7,884 bases of DNA from an uncultured Erysipelotrichaceae bacterium (GTDB lineage Bacteria > Bacillota_I > Bacilli_A > Acholeplasmatales > Anaeroplasmataceae). The stretch spans positions 1 through 7,884 of the forward strand of contig CADBQV010000195.1 in assembly GCA_902796895.1 (NCBI GenBank), written 5' to 3'. Under the pieces are notes generated by a model. The model saw only the letters and a list, made by a program, of their open reading frames with translations, ran no database searches and was not told the origin of the DNA. The translations under genes were made by a program, and so were the position numbers. Below, piece after piece: positions 1-6,066 of this stretch (within the stretch, counting starts at the first letter, position 1; the number at the start of each line of letters is the position of its first letter).

Positions 1-938
1 ACTAAAACACTTGTAGGCTTTGCAACACCAATTGCATATGATAATTGAATTTGGCATTTTTTACATAATCCAGCTGCAACAACATTTTTAGCAATATATC
101 TTGCCATATATGATGCAGATCTATCAACCTTAGATGGATCCTTACCACTAAATGCTCCACCACCATGGCATGCTGCACCACCATAAGTATCAACGATGAT
201 TTTTCTTCCTGTTAAGCCTGAATCTCCTGCAGGTCCACCGATAACAAATCTTCCTGTTGGATTACATAAGAATTTAGTTTCATTATCAACTAAATTTGAA
301 GGTATAATTTTATCTACAACTTCTCTTTTAATATCTTCTTTTATTTTTTCTAAAGATACTTCAGGAGAGTGCTGTGCACTAATTAATATTGTATCAATTC
401 TTTTAATTTGATTATTATCATCATATTCAACAGTAACTTGAGTCTTGCCATCTGGTCTTAAGTAAGGTAGTGTACCATTCTTTCTAACGTCTGTTAATCT
501 TTTAGCAAGCTTATGAGCAAGCATTAATGACATTGGCATATATTCTTTTGTCTCATCAGTTGCATAACCAAACATTATACCTTGGTCACCGGCACCTTGT
601 TCATGATCTTTTGTCTCATCTACGCCTAGTGCGATATCTTCACTTTGGCTATTTATAGCACAAAGTACTGCTAAATTATCAGCATCAAAGCCATATTTAC
701 CTCTAACATAGCCTATTTCAGTTACAGTATCTCTAACTATTTTTTGGACATCAACATAATGGTTTGTAGATATTTCACCAAATACCATTACCATTCCTGT
801 TGCACAAATTGTTTCGCATGCTACACGTCCATTAGGATCATTTTTTAAAATGTCATCTAATATAGCATCACTTATTTGATCAGCAATCTTATCAGGATGA
901 CCTTCAGTTACTGATTCTGATGTAAAAAATCTTCTCAT
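1..938 (-). CDS. metK: S-adenosylmethionine synthetase (methionine adenosyltransferase), 3' end missing
   Basis: Makes S-adenosylmethionine from ATP and methionine, releasing phosphate and pyrophosphate; a cytosolic enzyme. 312 complete codons are present of the usual 380-400, so roughly the last 80 residues lie beyond the left edge. Seen: N-terminal [12 protein letters not shown] with the active-site H14, D16 and K17; E42; K165 in RPDGKTQ; the ATP-binding loop GAGDQG at 115-120; GLTGRK at 241-246; the P-loop-like GGGAFSGKD at 259-267; and [11 protein letters not shown] near the edge. All align with the well-studied E. coli enzyme. The ATG at 938 is chosen because it begins [23 protein letters not shown] at 949-954, inside the end of the upstream gene, is its ribosome binding site. 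It lies 1 nt after the TSCPD gene and is last in the visible unit, so expression probably depends on the riboswitch-controlled leader near 5900 or on an internal promoter. In the TYGG..HGGG segment the usual Met/Tyr-Ala-Arg reads Ala-Ala-Cys (residues 255-257), a small deviation outside the core catalytic residues. Confidence 0.98.
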   Translation of the reverse strand, partial: MRRFFTSESVTEGHPDKIADQISDAILDDILKNDPNGRVACETICATGMVMVFGEISTNHYVDVQKIVRDTVTEIGYVRGKYGFDADNLAVLCAINSQSEDIALGVDETKDHEQGAGDQGIMFGYATDETKEYMPMSLMLAHKLAKRLTDVRKNGTLPYLRPDGKTQVTVEYDDNNQIKRIDTILISAQHSPEVSLEKIKEDIKREVVDKIIPSNLVDNETKFLCNPTGRFVIGGPAGDSGLTGRKIIVDTYGGAACHGGGAFSGKDPSKVDRSASYMARYIAKNVVAAGLCKKCQIQLSYAIGVAKPTSVL

Positions 939-939
939 A

Positions 940-1191
940 TTATTCTAACTCCTTTTTAATAGCTTTTGCTAATTGATCAGCACAGCTTGTATTTCTTACT
1001 CCACATGTATTACCTAAAAGAATTTCAACAACCTTATTTGCATCCATTCCTTCAACAAGTTTTCCTATTGCTTTTAAATTACCATTACAGCCGGCAACAA
1101 ATTTTACATTGTGGATTTTATTTTCATCATCAATTTCAAATGATATATGCTTTGAACAAGTACCAATTGTATTATATTCTACATTTTTCAT
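940..1191 (-). CDS. TSCPD-domain protein, TIGR03905-like, unknown function
   Basis: An 83-residue cytosolic protein covering a whole TSCPD domain. Seen: GTCS at 10-13, [12 protein letters not shown] at 31-42, LVEGM at 46-50, [18 protein letters not shown] at 58-75. The four Cys (12, 35, 63, 70) are spaced as in the family and suggest metal binding or a redox role. The signature reads TSCAD in place of TSCPD. The same domain forms the C-terminal tail of some class II ribonucleotide reductases, but here it stands alone, as in the uncharacterised TIGR03905 family of Bacillota; no specific function can be assigned. It starts 3 nt after the upstream gene's stop, with GAGGA at 1199-1203 as ribosome binding site, and ends 1 nt before metK, so translation is probably coupled on both sides. 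Family call is firm, function unknown. Confidence 0.9.
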   Translation of the reverse strand: MKNVEYNTIGTCSKHISFEIDDENKIHNVKFVAGCNGNLKAIGKLVEGMDANKVVEILLGNTCGVRNTSCADQLAKAIKKELE

Positions 1192-1194
1192 ATC

Positions 1195-2529
1195 CTATTC
1201 CTCGTCATAAATCTTTTCGAAATCACTTTGGAATCTCATAAATCTTTCGAAAACAAGTGAATCGAAATATATTTTTAATTGTTGCTCCATAAATTGAATT
1301 GATTTTTGATTATTATATGCTCTTTTATATGATTTAATACTTCTCATTGTTACATATAATTCACAAATTAATATAATTTGAGATTCAATATTATTTTGAA
1401 TTTCTCTTTTAGATGCAATAAATTCATCTGTATCAGAACCCTCAAGTGCGGCTCTTACAATGTCTTCACATTTTCTAGATAATTGAATACGCTCAATTAT
1501 TTTAGAGCCTAATTCTGTTTTTTCTCTTAAGGATTCAAATCTTTCTTCATCTGTCTTATTCTTGTTATTCTCTTCAAGTAAATTAATATTATTATTAATA
1601 TGTATTAAAGAATAATTATAAATCTCATCACATTTTTTAGTATTTAATGATAATAATGAAGCTAATTTTTTTGACATAATTGAAGTTATTTCAATATTCT
1701 TTTTATCATTATCTGTAAAATCATTTTGTGATAATGTTACTTCAAATATTTTAGTAACTACATTTGTATAATCATCTTCGATTTCTCTTCTTTTGATTAA
1801 TTCTTTTTTTCTTTCTTCTTGCATATATGCTGCCATCGATACATAAATATATACTACAAGCATATATAAAAGGATTATAATCGTCCTTACTATTATATCT
1901 TTTAATTCATCCGATTTTATAAACCAATTTAAGAAAGTTAAGGCACTATCATATGACTGTGCTTTAATGAATATATCATAAGTTACTATAAAATGTAGGA
2001 TTGTAACAATTATAAATAACCATAAATAAATATTTTTAAGTAATTTTTTATCTTGATAGAACGAGCATACAGCAATTGAATAATAAATTAAAATATATCC
2101 TACCTCTTTTAAGAAATCAATACTACCATATTTTAATTTAATATAAACAATGATTGCTGATAAAAACATATAAAAACAGGCAAAATACATCGCGATAACT
2201 TGACTCATGTTATCATTTGGGCCTCGTTTAATCATTTTTTTAAGTGTCTGGTTTACAATAAATGTTATTGGGAAAAACAAAATTGTAAGTAACCAGTTTG
2301 ACCAGTTTGATGACTGTACATCACCACTTATAGTTACCGATAGTGAAACTAAGGCAAATACTATCGTATAAAACATATTTGATAAGAATATGATATTTTT
2401 AATAACAGTATTTTTTCTATATAATACTTCATTATCACTTGCGATATCGATATCCTGCTCAAAACCAAATTGCTTTTGAAAGAATGTATTATTAGTTATT
2501 TTATTTTTAAATTTATTTATGAATTTCAT
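1195..2529 (-). CDS. Six-TM membrane protein with degenerate HD-GYP-like cytoplasmic domain
   Basis: 444 residues, not a family with a standard gene name. After a polar N-terminus there are six hydrophobic segments at about 43-67, 78-98, 108-130, 141-158, 166-187 and 211-235, then a charged, possibly coiled-coil linker (236-258). The C-terminal half (about 279-434) follows the HD-GYP layout: a first helix SIMSKKLASLLSLN at 283-296; an IHINNNI stretch at 309-315 where LHDIGKI would stand; REKTELGSKI at 335-344 for the KxHxxxG segment; and a C-terminal part with ICELYVTMRSIKSYKRAY (388-405) and KIYFDSLVFERFM (419-431), resembling the VADVFDALTSDRPYR and FDPELVDAF segments. Asp of HD, the later His, the HH pair and the C-terminal Asp are all replaced, so phosphodiesterase activity is unlikely; a sensing or scaffold role is inferred. 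The gene follows fmt by 25 nt with AAAGGA at 2542-2547, 12 nt from the ATG. TM topology is solid; the HD-GYP relationship rests on pattern matching by eye. Confidence 0.85.
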   Translation of the reverse strand: MKFINKFKNKITNNTFFQKQFGFEQDIDIASDNEVLYRKNTVIKNIIFLSNMFYTIVFALVSLSVTISGDVQSSNWSNWLLTILFFPITFIVNQTLKKMIKRGPNDNMSQVIAMYFACFYMFLSAIIVYIKLKYGSIDFLKEVGYILIYYSIAVCSFYQDKKLLKNIYLWLFIIVTILHFIVTYDIFIKAQSYDSALTFLNWFIKSDELKDIIVRTIIILLYMLVVYIYVSMAAYMQEERKKELIKRREIEDDYTNVVTKIFEVTLSQNDFTDNDKKNIEITSIMSKKLASLLSLNTKKCDEIYNYSLIHINNNINLLEENNKNKTDEERFESLREKTELGSKIIERIQLSRKCEDIVRAALEGSDTDEFIASKREIQNNIESQIILICELYVTMRSIKSYKRAYNNQKSIQFMEQQLKIYFDSLVFERFMRFQSDFEKIYDEE

Positions 2530-2554
2530 AACTAAATGCCATCCTTTCTTTTTG

Positions 2555-3469
2555 TTATGATATTATATCATTTAATTTAAATAGCTTTTGGCCATTTGAA
2601 AAATCTTTGCCTGATATGATATTTTTTCCAGGCATTTGAACTAATTCAAGGCTTATTGGAAAGTCTTTACAAGAAATTGTAATTCCTTTTTTGATATTTA
2701 ATTCTTCTCCAGGTGTTGTAGCTATAAATCTATTATCTATTTTAGCACTATATATTTTTAAATTAGTACCATTAATATCTAAATAGGCACCTGGTTCCAT
2801 TGCAAGGCCTCTTATTTTATTTATAACATTTATTGCACTTTGATTTAAATCTATTTTTTCTTCTTCTTTAGAAATATTATAAGAATATGTTGCTTTTGTA
2901 TCATCTTGAGGTATTCCTTTATTAATATCATTATATATATCTAATATATTTTCAATTAATAAATCTTTACCTATAATTGATAAATTTTTAAATAATGATG
3001 TGTTATTATCATCATCTTTTATTTCATATTCTTTAATTGCATAAATCTTACCGGCATCAAGCTTTTTAGTCATTTCCATGATTGTAACACCAGTTAATTT
3101 ATCGCCTTCAATTAAGCATCTTTGTATTGGTGCACCACCTCTATGTTTTGGTAGTATGGATGCGTGAACATTAATACATTTTTTAAATAGATTTAATATT
3201 TTAGTAGGAACGTATTGTCCATAAGCTGCAGTAATTAATAAATCGGCATCTATATTTTTAATATATTCATATTCGTCTTTAATATTTTCTGGCTGAATCA
3301 AATTTAGATTTAATTCTTTTGCTATTTTAGCTACAGGAGTATCTATAAATACATTTTTCTTTTTAACTCTATTAGGTTGTGAAATAACTAATTTTATTTC
3401 ATATAATTCATTTAGCTTTTCTAAAATTGGTACAGCAAATTCTGGTGTACCCATAAATACTATTTTCAT
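2555..3469 (-). CDS. fmt: Methionyl-tRNA formyltransferase
   Basis: Transfers a formyl group from 10-formyl-tetrahydrofolate to Met on initiator tRNA, giving fMet-tRNA for translation initiation; cytosolic. The 304 residues match the usual 300-315. Seen: N-terminal Rossmann start VFMGTPEFAVPIL (4-16), QPNR (31-34), AAYGQYVP (81-88), and the catalytic core NVHASILPKHRGGAPIQR (100-117), where N100 and H102 correspond to the catalytic Asn and His of E. coli Fmt and D138 in KKLDAGKI to the catalytic Asp. A C-terminal OB-fold-like domain with IRGLAMEPGAYL (219-230) follows from about residue 200. The ATG at 3469 is 9 nt after the priA stop; its binding site GGAGG (3474-3478) directly follows that stop, so the two genes are likely translationally coupled. 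The priA-fmt neighbourhood is common in Bacillota, often with def, which is absent here. Confidence 0.98.
   Translation of the reverse strand: MKIVFMGTPEFAVPILEKLNELYEIKLVISQPNRVKKKNVFIDTPVAKIAKELNLNLIQPENIKDEYEYIKNIDADLLITAAYGQYVPTKILNLFKKCINVHASILPKHRGGAPIQRCLIEGDKLTGVTIMEMTKKLDAGKIYAIKEYEIKDDDNNTSLFKNLSIIGKDLLIENILDIYNDINKGIPQDDTKATYSYNISKEEEKIDLNQSAINVINKIRGLAMEPGAYLDINGTNLKIYSAKIDNRFIATTPGEELNIKKGITISCKDFPISLELVQMPGKNIISGKDFSNGQKLFKLNDIIS
2562..2570 (-). promoter_or_regulatory. Candidate internal extended -10 promoter at the end of fmt
   Basis: Minus-strand TGATATAAT within the last codons of fmt is a perfect extended -10 (TG, one base, TATAAT). Transcription would begin near 2555, just before the binding site of the six-TM gene, and would feed that gene, the TSCPD gene and metK without passing the riboswitch. 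No good -35 is visible at the right distance, and such strings arise by chance in DNA this AT-rich. A palindrome (2558-2570) overlaps it. Confidence 0.3.
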
Positions 3470-3478
3470 AAATCCTCC

Positions 3479-5806
3479 TTATTCTCTAGTTATATCAAGG
3501 CTTACATCCTTATTATTTTGATATAGTGGATATAAATAATTTATTTTATCAATTATCTTATCACTTAAAGCAAGTATTGTAATAACAAATCTAAAATAAT
3601 CATTTTTCTTAAATATAGGTGCTTCAACAGGACCTAATATTTGTGAATTTATATCTATATCCTTTAATGTATCAACTATCATTTTAGCTTCATCATATGC
3701 TAAAGATGCATCTTTAGATGTTACTTCAATTGTAATCATTTCTGAAAATGGCGGAAGATTTTGAAGCATTCTTCTTTCAATTTCATATTTATAAAATGAT
3801 TCATAATCATGTACTTTAGCAAATTTAATAATAAAATGATCAGGATTATAGGTTTGTATTAATACTTCACCATTTAATTTGTCTCTTCCGCTTCTACCTG
3901 ATACTTGCTCAATTAAATTATAAGCAATCATATTAGAATCATACATTGGATATTTTAATGCTAAATCAGCATTTAGTACTCCAACTAATGTAACTAAAGG
4001 AAAATCAAGTCCTTTAGTAATCATTTGAGTTCCAATTAAAATATCAGCTTCATGATTTTTAAATAATTCATAGCTATCTTGATAATCAGATATATTATTC
4101 ATTGTATCCATATCAAGCCTTAATACATTAGCCTCAGGAATTAATTTTTTAACCTCATCATATATTTTTTCAGTACCACTACCTACAAATCTAATTTTAT
4201 CACTATTACATTTAGGACATACTGATGGATTATTTATTTTATAACCACAATAATGGCATTCTAAATATTCCTGATTATAATTTTTATGGTATGTGAGTGC
4301 TACATCACAGTGAGGACATGTAATAACCTCACCACACATTCTACACATTACGAAATTAGAATATCCTCTTCTATTTAAAAATAAAATAGATTGTTCTTTT
4401 TTCTTATAACGATCCTTTAATTTATATTTTAAATCATTTGATAGTGGAGATAAATTTTTATTTTTTAATTCCTCTCTCATATCAATTACTAAAGAATTTT
4501 CTTGTTTTTTACCATTAGCTCTATTTAATAGCTTCAATAATTTATAATCACCATTGATTGCATAAAAATAATCTTTTATATCTGGTGTAGCAGATGCAAG
4601 TAATAATGGAGCATTATGATATTTAGCTCTTAATTTCGCAATTTCTTTAGCGTCATATTTAGGATTGTTTTTTTGGATATATGAAGATTCATGTTCTTCA
4701 TCTATTATAATTAATCCAATATTTTTAAGTGGGGCAAATATAGCACTTCTTGCGCCTATTACAATATTGATTTCACCATTAATTATTCTTTTCCATTCTT
4801 GATATTTTTCATTTGTTGAAAGTCTTGAATGAAGTATCGCAATATTTTTTTTAAATCTTGCATAAAAAAGTGCTGTAATTTGTGGTGTAAGTGATATTTC
4901 AGGAACAAGCATAATTACTTTTTTACCACTATTTATAACATCTAAAATTAAATGCATATATATTTCAGTCTTACCACTACCAGTAATGCCATGAAGTAAA
5001 TAAGTATTATATTCATTTAATTTAATATTATTATAGACATTTTGTTGTTCTTTATTTAATTCATGCTTAATATCTAAAATATCAATTTCTTCATTTTTCT
5101 TAATTTCTTTTTGATATATTTTAATTACACCTAAATTAATTAATGAATCAACAATAGCTTTAGAATAATTTAAGTCATGATAAATTATATCTAATTCTAA
5201 ATCAGAATCTAATTCTATTAAATAATCATATAATTCTTTTTGTCTTTTACCTTTAATACTAACATTAATATCATTAAGGTGAACCATATTAATTAAATTA
5301 GAATCTTTAGTTTTTTTAAGCTTAGTATCTAAAATTAAATTAGAATTAATATTTTTATAAATTATTTTTTGTTTGTCTAAACTTAAATTATCTATTATTA
5401 ATTCTTTTTTATTTTTAAATATTTCTTTTAATTCATCATTTAATAATTCTTTATTAATTACCTTAGCTATCTTTTGATATTTTATTTTTAAGGCTTGAGG
5501 AATCATTAAATCTAATGCTTTAGCAAAGAAATTAAAATAATTTATAGATATGTATTTGGCAATATTTACCATTTCTAAATCTAATATTTGATTAACATCT
5601 ACAATATCTATTATTTCTTTTAAATTATTTTTATATTCTGTTTTATCCTTAATATTTATTACATATGCTACTTTGATTTGGTTATTAAATTTTACTTTGA
5701 CTCTAAAGCCAATTTTAATTATATTTTCTAAATGAGAAGGTATTTTATAATCGAATAATCTATTAACTTGTTTATTATAGATATCTACAATAACCTCTGC
5801 GATCAT
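3479..5806 (-). CDS. priA: Primosomal protein N' (replication restart DNA helicase PriA)
   Basis: A 3'-to-5' superfamily 2 helicase that recognises stalled or collapsed forks and reloads the replicative helicase. 775 residues, normal for Bacillota. Order seen: N-terminal 3'-end-binding domain (about 1-105, with LFDYKIP at 17-23 and the conserved YF.F...AL..M.P pattern near 90-103); a Lys/Asn/Ile-rich stretch and winged-helix region (110-240); Walker A GITGSGKT (273-280); VPEISLTPQ (301-309); GARSAIFAP (351-359); Walker B DEEH (369-372); ASATP (404-408); a zinc module with eight Cys (488, 491, 497, 500, 517, 520, 530, 533) that splits the second helicase lobe; GTQMITKGLDFP (592-603); and arginine-finger motif QVSGRSGR (634-641). 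All catalytic and Zn residues are intact. AGGAGG (5811-5816) lies only 4 nt before the ATG and directly after the U-tract of the leader terminator. First gene of the unit, so directly downstream of the SAM riboswitch. Confidence 0.98.
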   Translation of the reverse strand: MIAEVIVDIYNKQVNRLFDYKIPSHLENIIKIGFRVKVKFNNQIKVAYVINIKDKTEYKNNLKEIIDIVDVNQILDLEMVNIAKYISINYFNFFAKALDLMIPQALKIKYQKIAKVINKELLNDELKEIFKNKKELIIDNLSLDKQKIIYKNINSNLILDTKLKKTKDSNLINMVHLNDINVSIKGKRQKELYDYLIELDSDLELDIIYHDLNYSKAIVDSLINLGVIKIYQKEIKKNEEIDILDIKHELNKEQQNVYNNIKLNEYNTYLLHGITGSGKTEIYMHLILDVINSGKKVIMLVPEISLTPQITALFYARFKKNIAILHSRLSTNEKYQEWKRIINGEINIVIGARSAIFAPLKNIGLIIIDEEHESSYIQKNNPKYDAKEIAKLRAKYHNAPLLLASATPDIKDYFYAINGDYKLLKLLNRANGKKQENSLVIDMREELKNKNLSPLSNDLKYKLKDRYKKKEQSILFLNRRGYSNFVMCRMCGEVITCPHCDVALTYHKNYNQEYLECHYCGYKINNPSVCPKCNSDKIRFVGSGTEKIYDEVKKLIPEANVLRLDMDTMNNISDYQDSYELFKNHEADILIGTQMITKGLDFPLVTLVGVLNADLALKYPMYDSNMIAYNLIEQVSGRSGRDKLNGEVLIQTYNPDHFIIKFAKVHDYESFYKYEIERRMLQNLPPFSEMITIEVTSKDASLAYDEAKMIVDTLKDIDINSQILGPVEAPIFKKNDYFRFVITILALSDKIIDKINYLYPLYQNNKDVSLDITRE

Positions 5807-5816
5807 ATACCCTCCT
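5807..5816 (-). promoter_or_regulatory. Ribosome binding site of priA
   Basis: AGGAGG at 5811-5816, a perfect anti-16S match, 4 nt upstream of the ATG. It abuts the U-run of the leader terminator, so any RNA that carries it has already escaped attenuation. It fixes the priA start at 5806. Confidence 0.85.
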
Positions 5817-5843
5817 AAAAAATAAAACCACCCAAATGGATGG
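5817..5843 (-). terminator. Intrinsic terminator of the SAM riboswitch leader
   Basis: Read on the minus strand, CCATCC (5843-5838) pairs with GGGTGG (5833-5828) over a four-base ATTT loop, giving a six-pair stem with one G-U pair. The run TTTTATTTTTT follows at 5827-5817. This is a standard Rho-independent terminator placed before the first start codon. Its 5' arm (5843-5838) is shared with the antiterminator, so the two cannot coexist. Predicted to form when SAM is bound. Confidence 0.82.
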
Positions 5844-5865
5844 CAATAAAAAATATAATGCCATC
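5839..5865 (-). promoter_or_regulatory. Antiterminator hairpin of the SAM riboswitch
   Basis: GATGGCA (5865-5859) pairs perfectly with TGCCATC (5845-5839) around a 13-base AT-rich loop. The 3' arm covers most of the terminator 5' arm (5843-5838), and the 5' arm includes GATG (5865-5862), which also forms the 3' strand of aptamer helix P1. One segment therefore chooses between P1 (SAM bound) and the antiterminator (no SAM). The pairing is seen directly; the switching is inferred from known SAM-I mechanisms. Confidence 0.78.
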
Positions 5866-5941
5866 ATACAAGTTTTAGCACCTAATCTAATAGGTTGCTT
5901 GGTAGTCAAAGAGCTTGTCTCTCGTACCATCTTTATGACAA
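5862..5941 (-). ncRNA. SAM-I-clan riboswitch aptamer (S-box), without a P4 helix
   Basis: Senses S-adenosylmethionine. Minus-strand elements in order: P1 5' strand TGTCAT (5940-5935); J1/2 with AAGA (5933-5930); P2a TGGTA/TACCA (5929-5925 with 5904-5900); a kink-turn with C, G, A (5924-5922) facing a three-base T bulge (5910-5908) plus G, A, C (5907-5905); P2b GAG/CTC (5921-5919 with 5913-5911); loop ACAAG (5918-5914); P3 GCAACCTA/TAGGTGC (5898-5891 with 5884-5878), whose AA and T make up the SAM-binding internal loop; J3/4 TAAAA; then CTTGT (5872-5868), which pairs perfectly with loop ACAAG as the clan pseudoknot; and P1 3' strand ATGATG (5867-5862). This matches the SAM-I core almost element by element. 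Normally P4 stands between the pseudoknot and P1; here there are no bases for it. The metK gene downstream supports the ligand. It could instead fall in a SAM-I/IV-type variant. Confidence 0.85.
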
Positions 5942-5946
5942 TTAAA

Positions 5947-5975
5947 ATTATACTATTAAATAAAAGTTTTAACAA
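5947..5975 (-). promoter_or_regulatory. Sigma-A-type promoter of the riboswitch-priA-fmt-metK unit
   Basis: On the minus strand, -35 TTGTTA (5975-5970), a spacer of exactly 17, and a perfect -10 TATAAT (5952-5947). Transcription should begin near 5940, right at the first base of riboswitch helix P1, so position and function agree. Confidence 0.82.
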
Positions 5976-6005
5976 TAGTAAATAATAATTTATTAATAAA
6001 TTATA

Positions 6006-6034
6006 TTTAACTATTAATTAAAATATGTTAAAAT
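6006..6034 (+). promoter_or_regulatory. Candidate promoter for the divergent HD-GYP-like gene
   Basis: -35-like TTTAAC (6006-6011), 17-base spacer, -10 TAAAAT (6029-6034) preceded by TG with one base between (6026-6027), an extended -10 form. Transcription would start near 6041, leaving a leader of about 26 bases before the ATG at 6067. A second option is TTAACA (5969-5974) with TATTAA (5991-5996), which would overlap the -35 of the opposite promoter. The DNA is nearly all A and T here, so confidence is moderate. Confidence 0.4.
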
Positions 6035-6066
6035 TAAATAAAGAATTCGTTTATGTAGGTGAAAAT

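Noticed and set aside
2..411. Two open frames (2-193 minus, 196-411 plus) over metK
   Set aside because: Both lie inside metK in other frames; metK has unbroken conserved motifs across the same bases.
966..1241. Plus-strand open frame of 91 codons
   Set aside because: Antisense to the TSCPD gene, rich in His, Tyr and Leu as expected for a shadow frame, with no binding site.
2558..2570. Palindrome TGATATTATATCA at the end of fmt, considered as terminator or operator
   Set aside because: Only A/T-rich 6-base arms with no real loop and no U-run; explained by the fmt C-terminal codons and possibly a -10 element.
5817..5941. Other leader classes (T-box, SAM-II, SAM-III, preQ1)
   Set aside because: No T-box specifier or TGGN bulge, and the kink-turn, GCAACC/GGTGC core and L2-J3/4 pseudoknot fit only the SAM-I/IV clan.
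5775..5975. Open frame of 66 codons on the minus strand upstream of priA
   Set aside because: It runs through the promoter, riboswitch, terminator and the start of priA, has no ribosome binding site, and its translation resembles nothing; the RNA structure explains the bases.
6025..6066. In-frame ATG at 6025 as start of the plus-strand gene
   Set aside because: No Shine-Dalgarno before it and it overlaps the best extended -10; the ATG at 6067 has AGGTGA at suitable distance.
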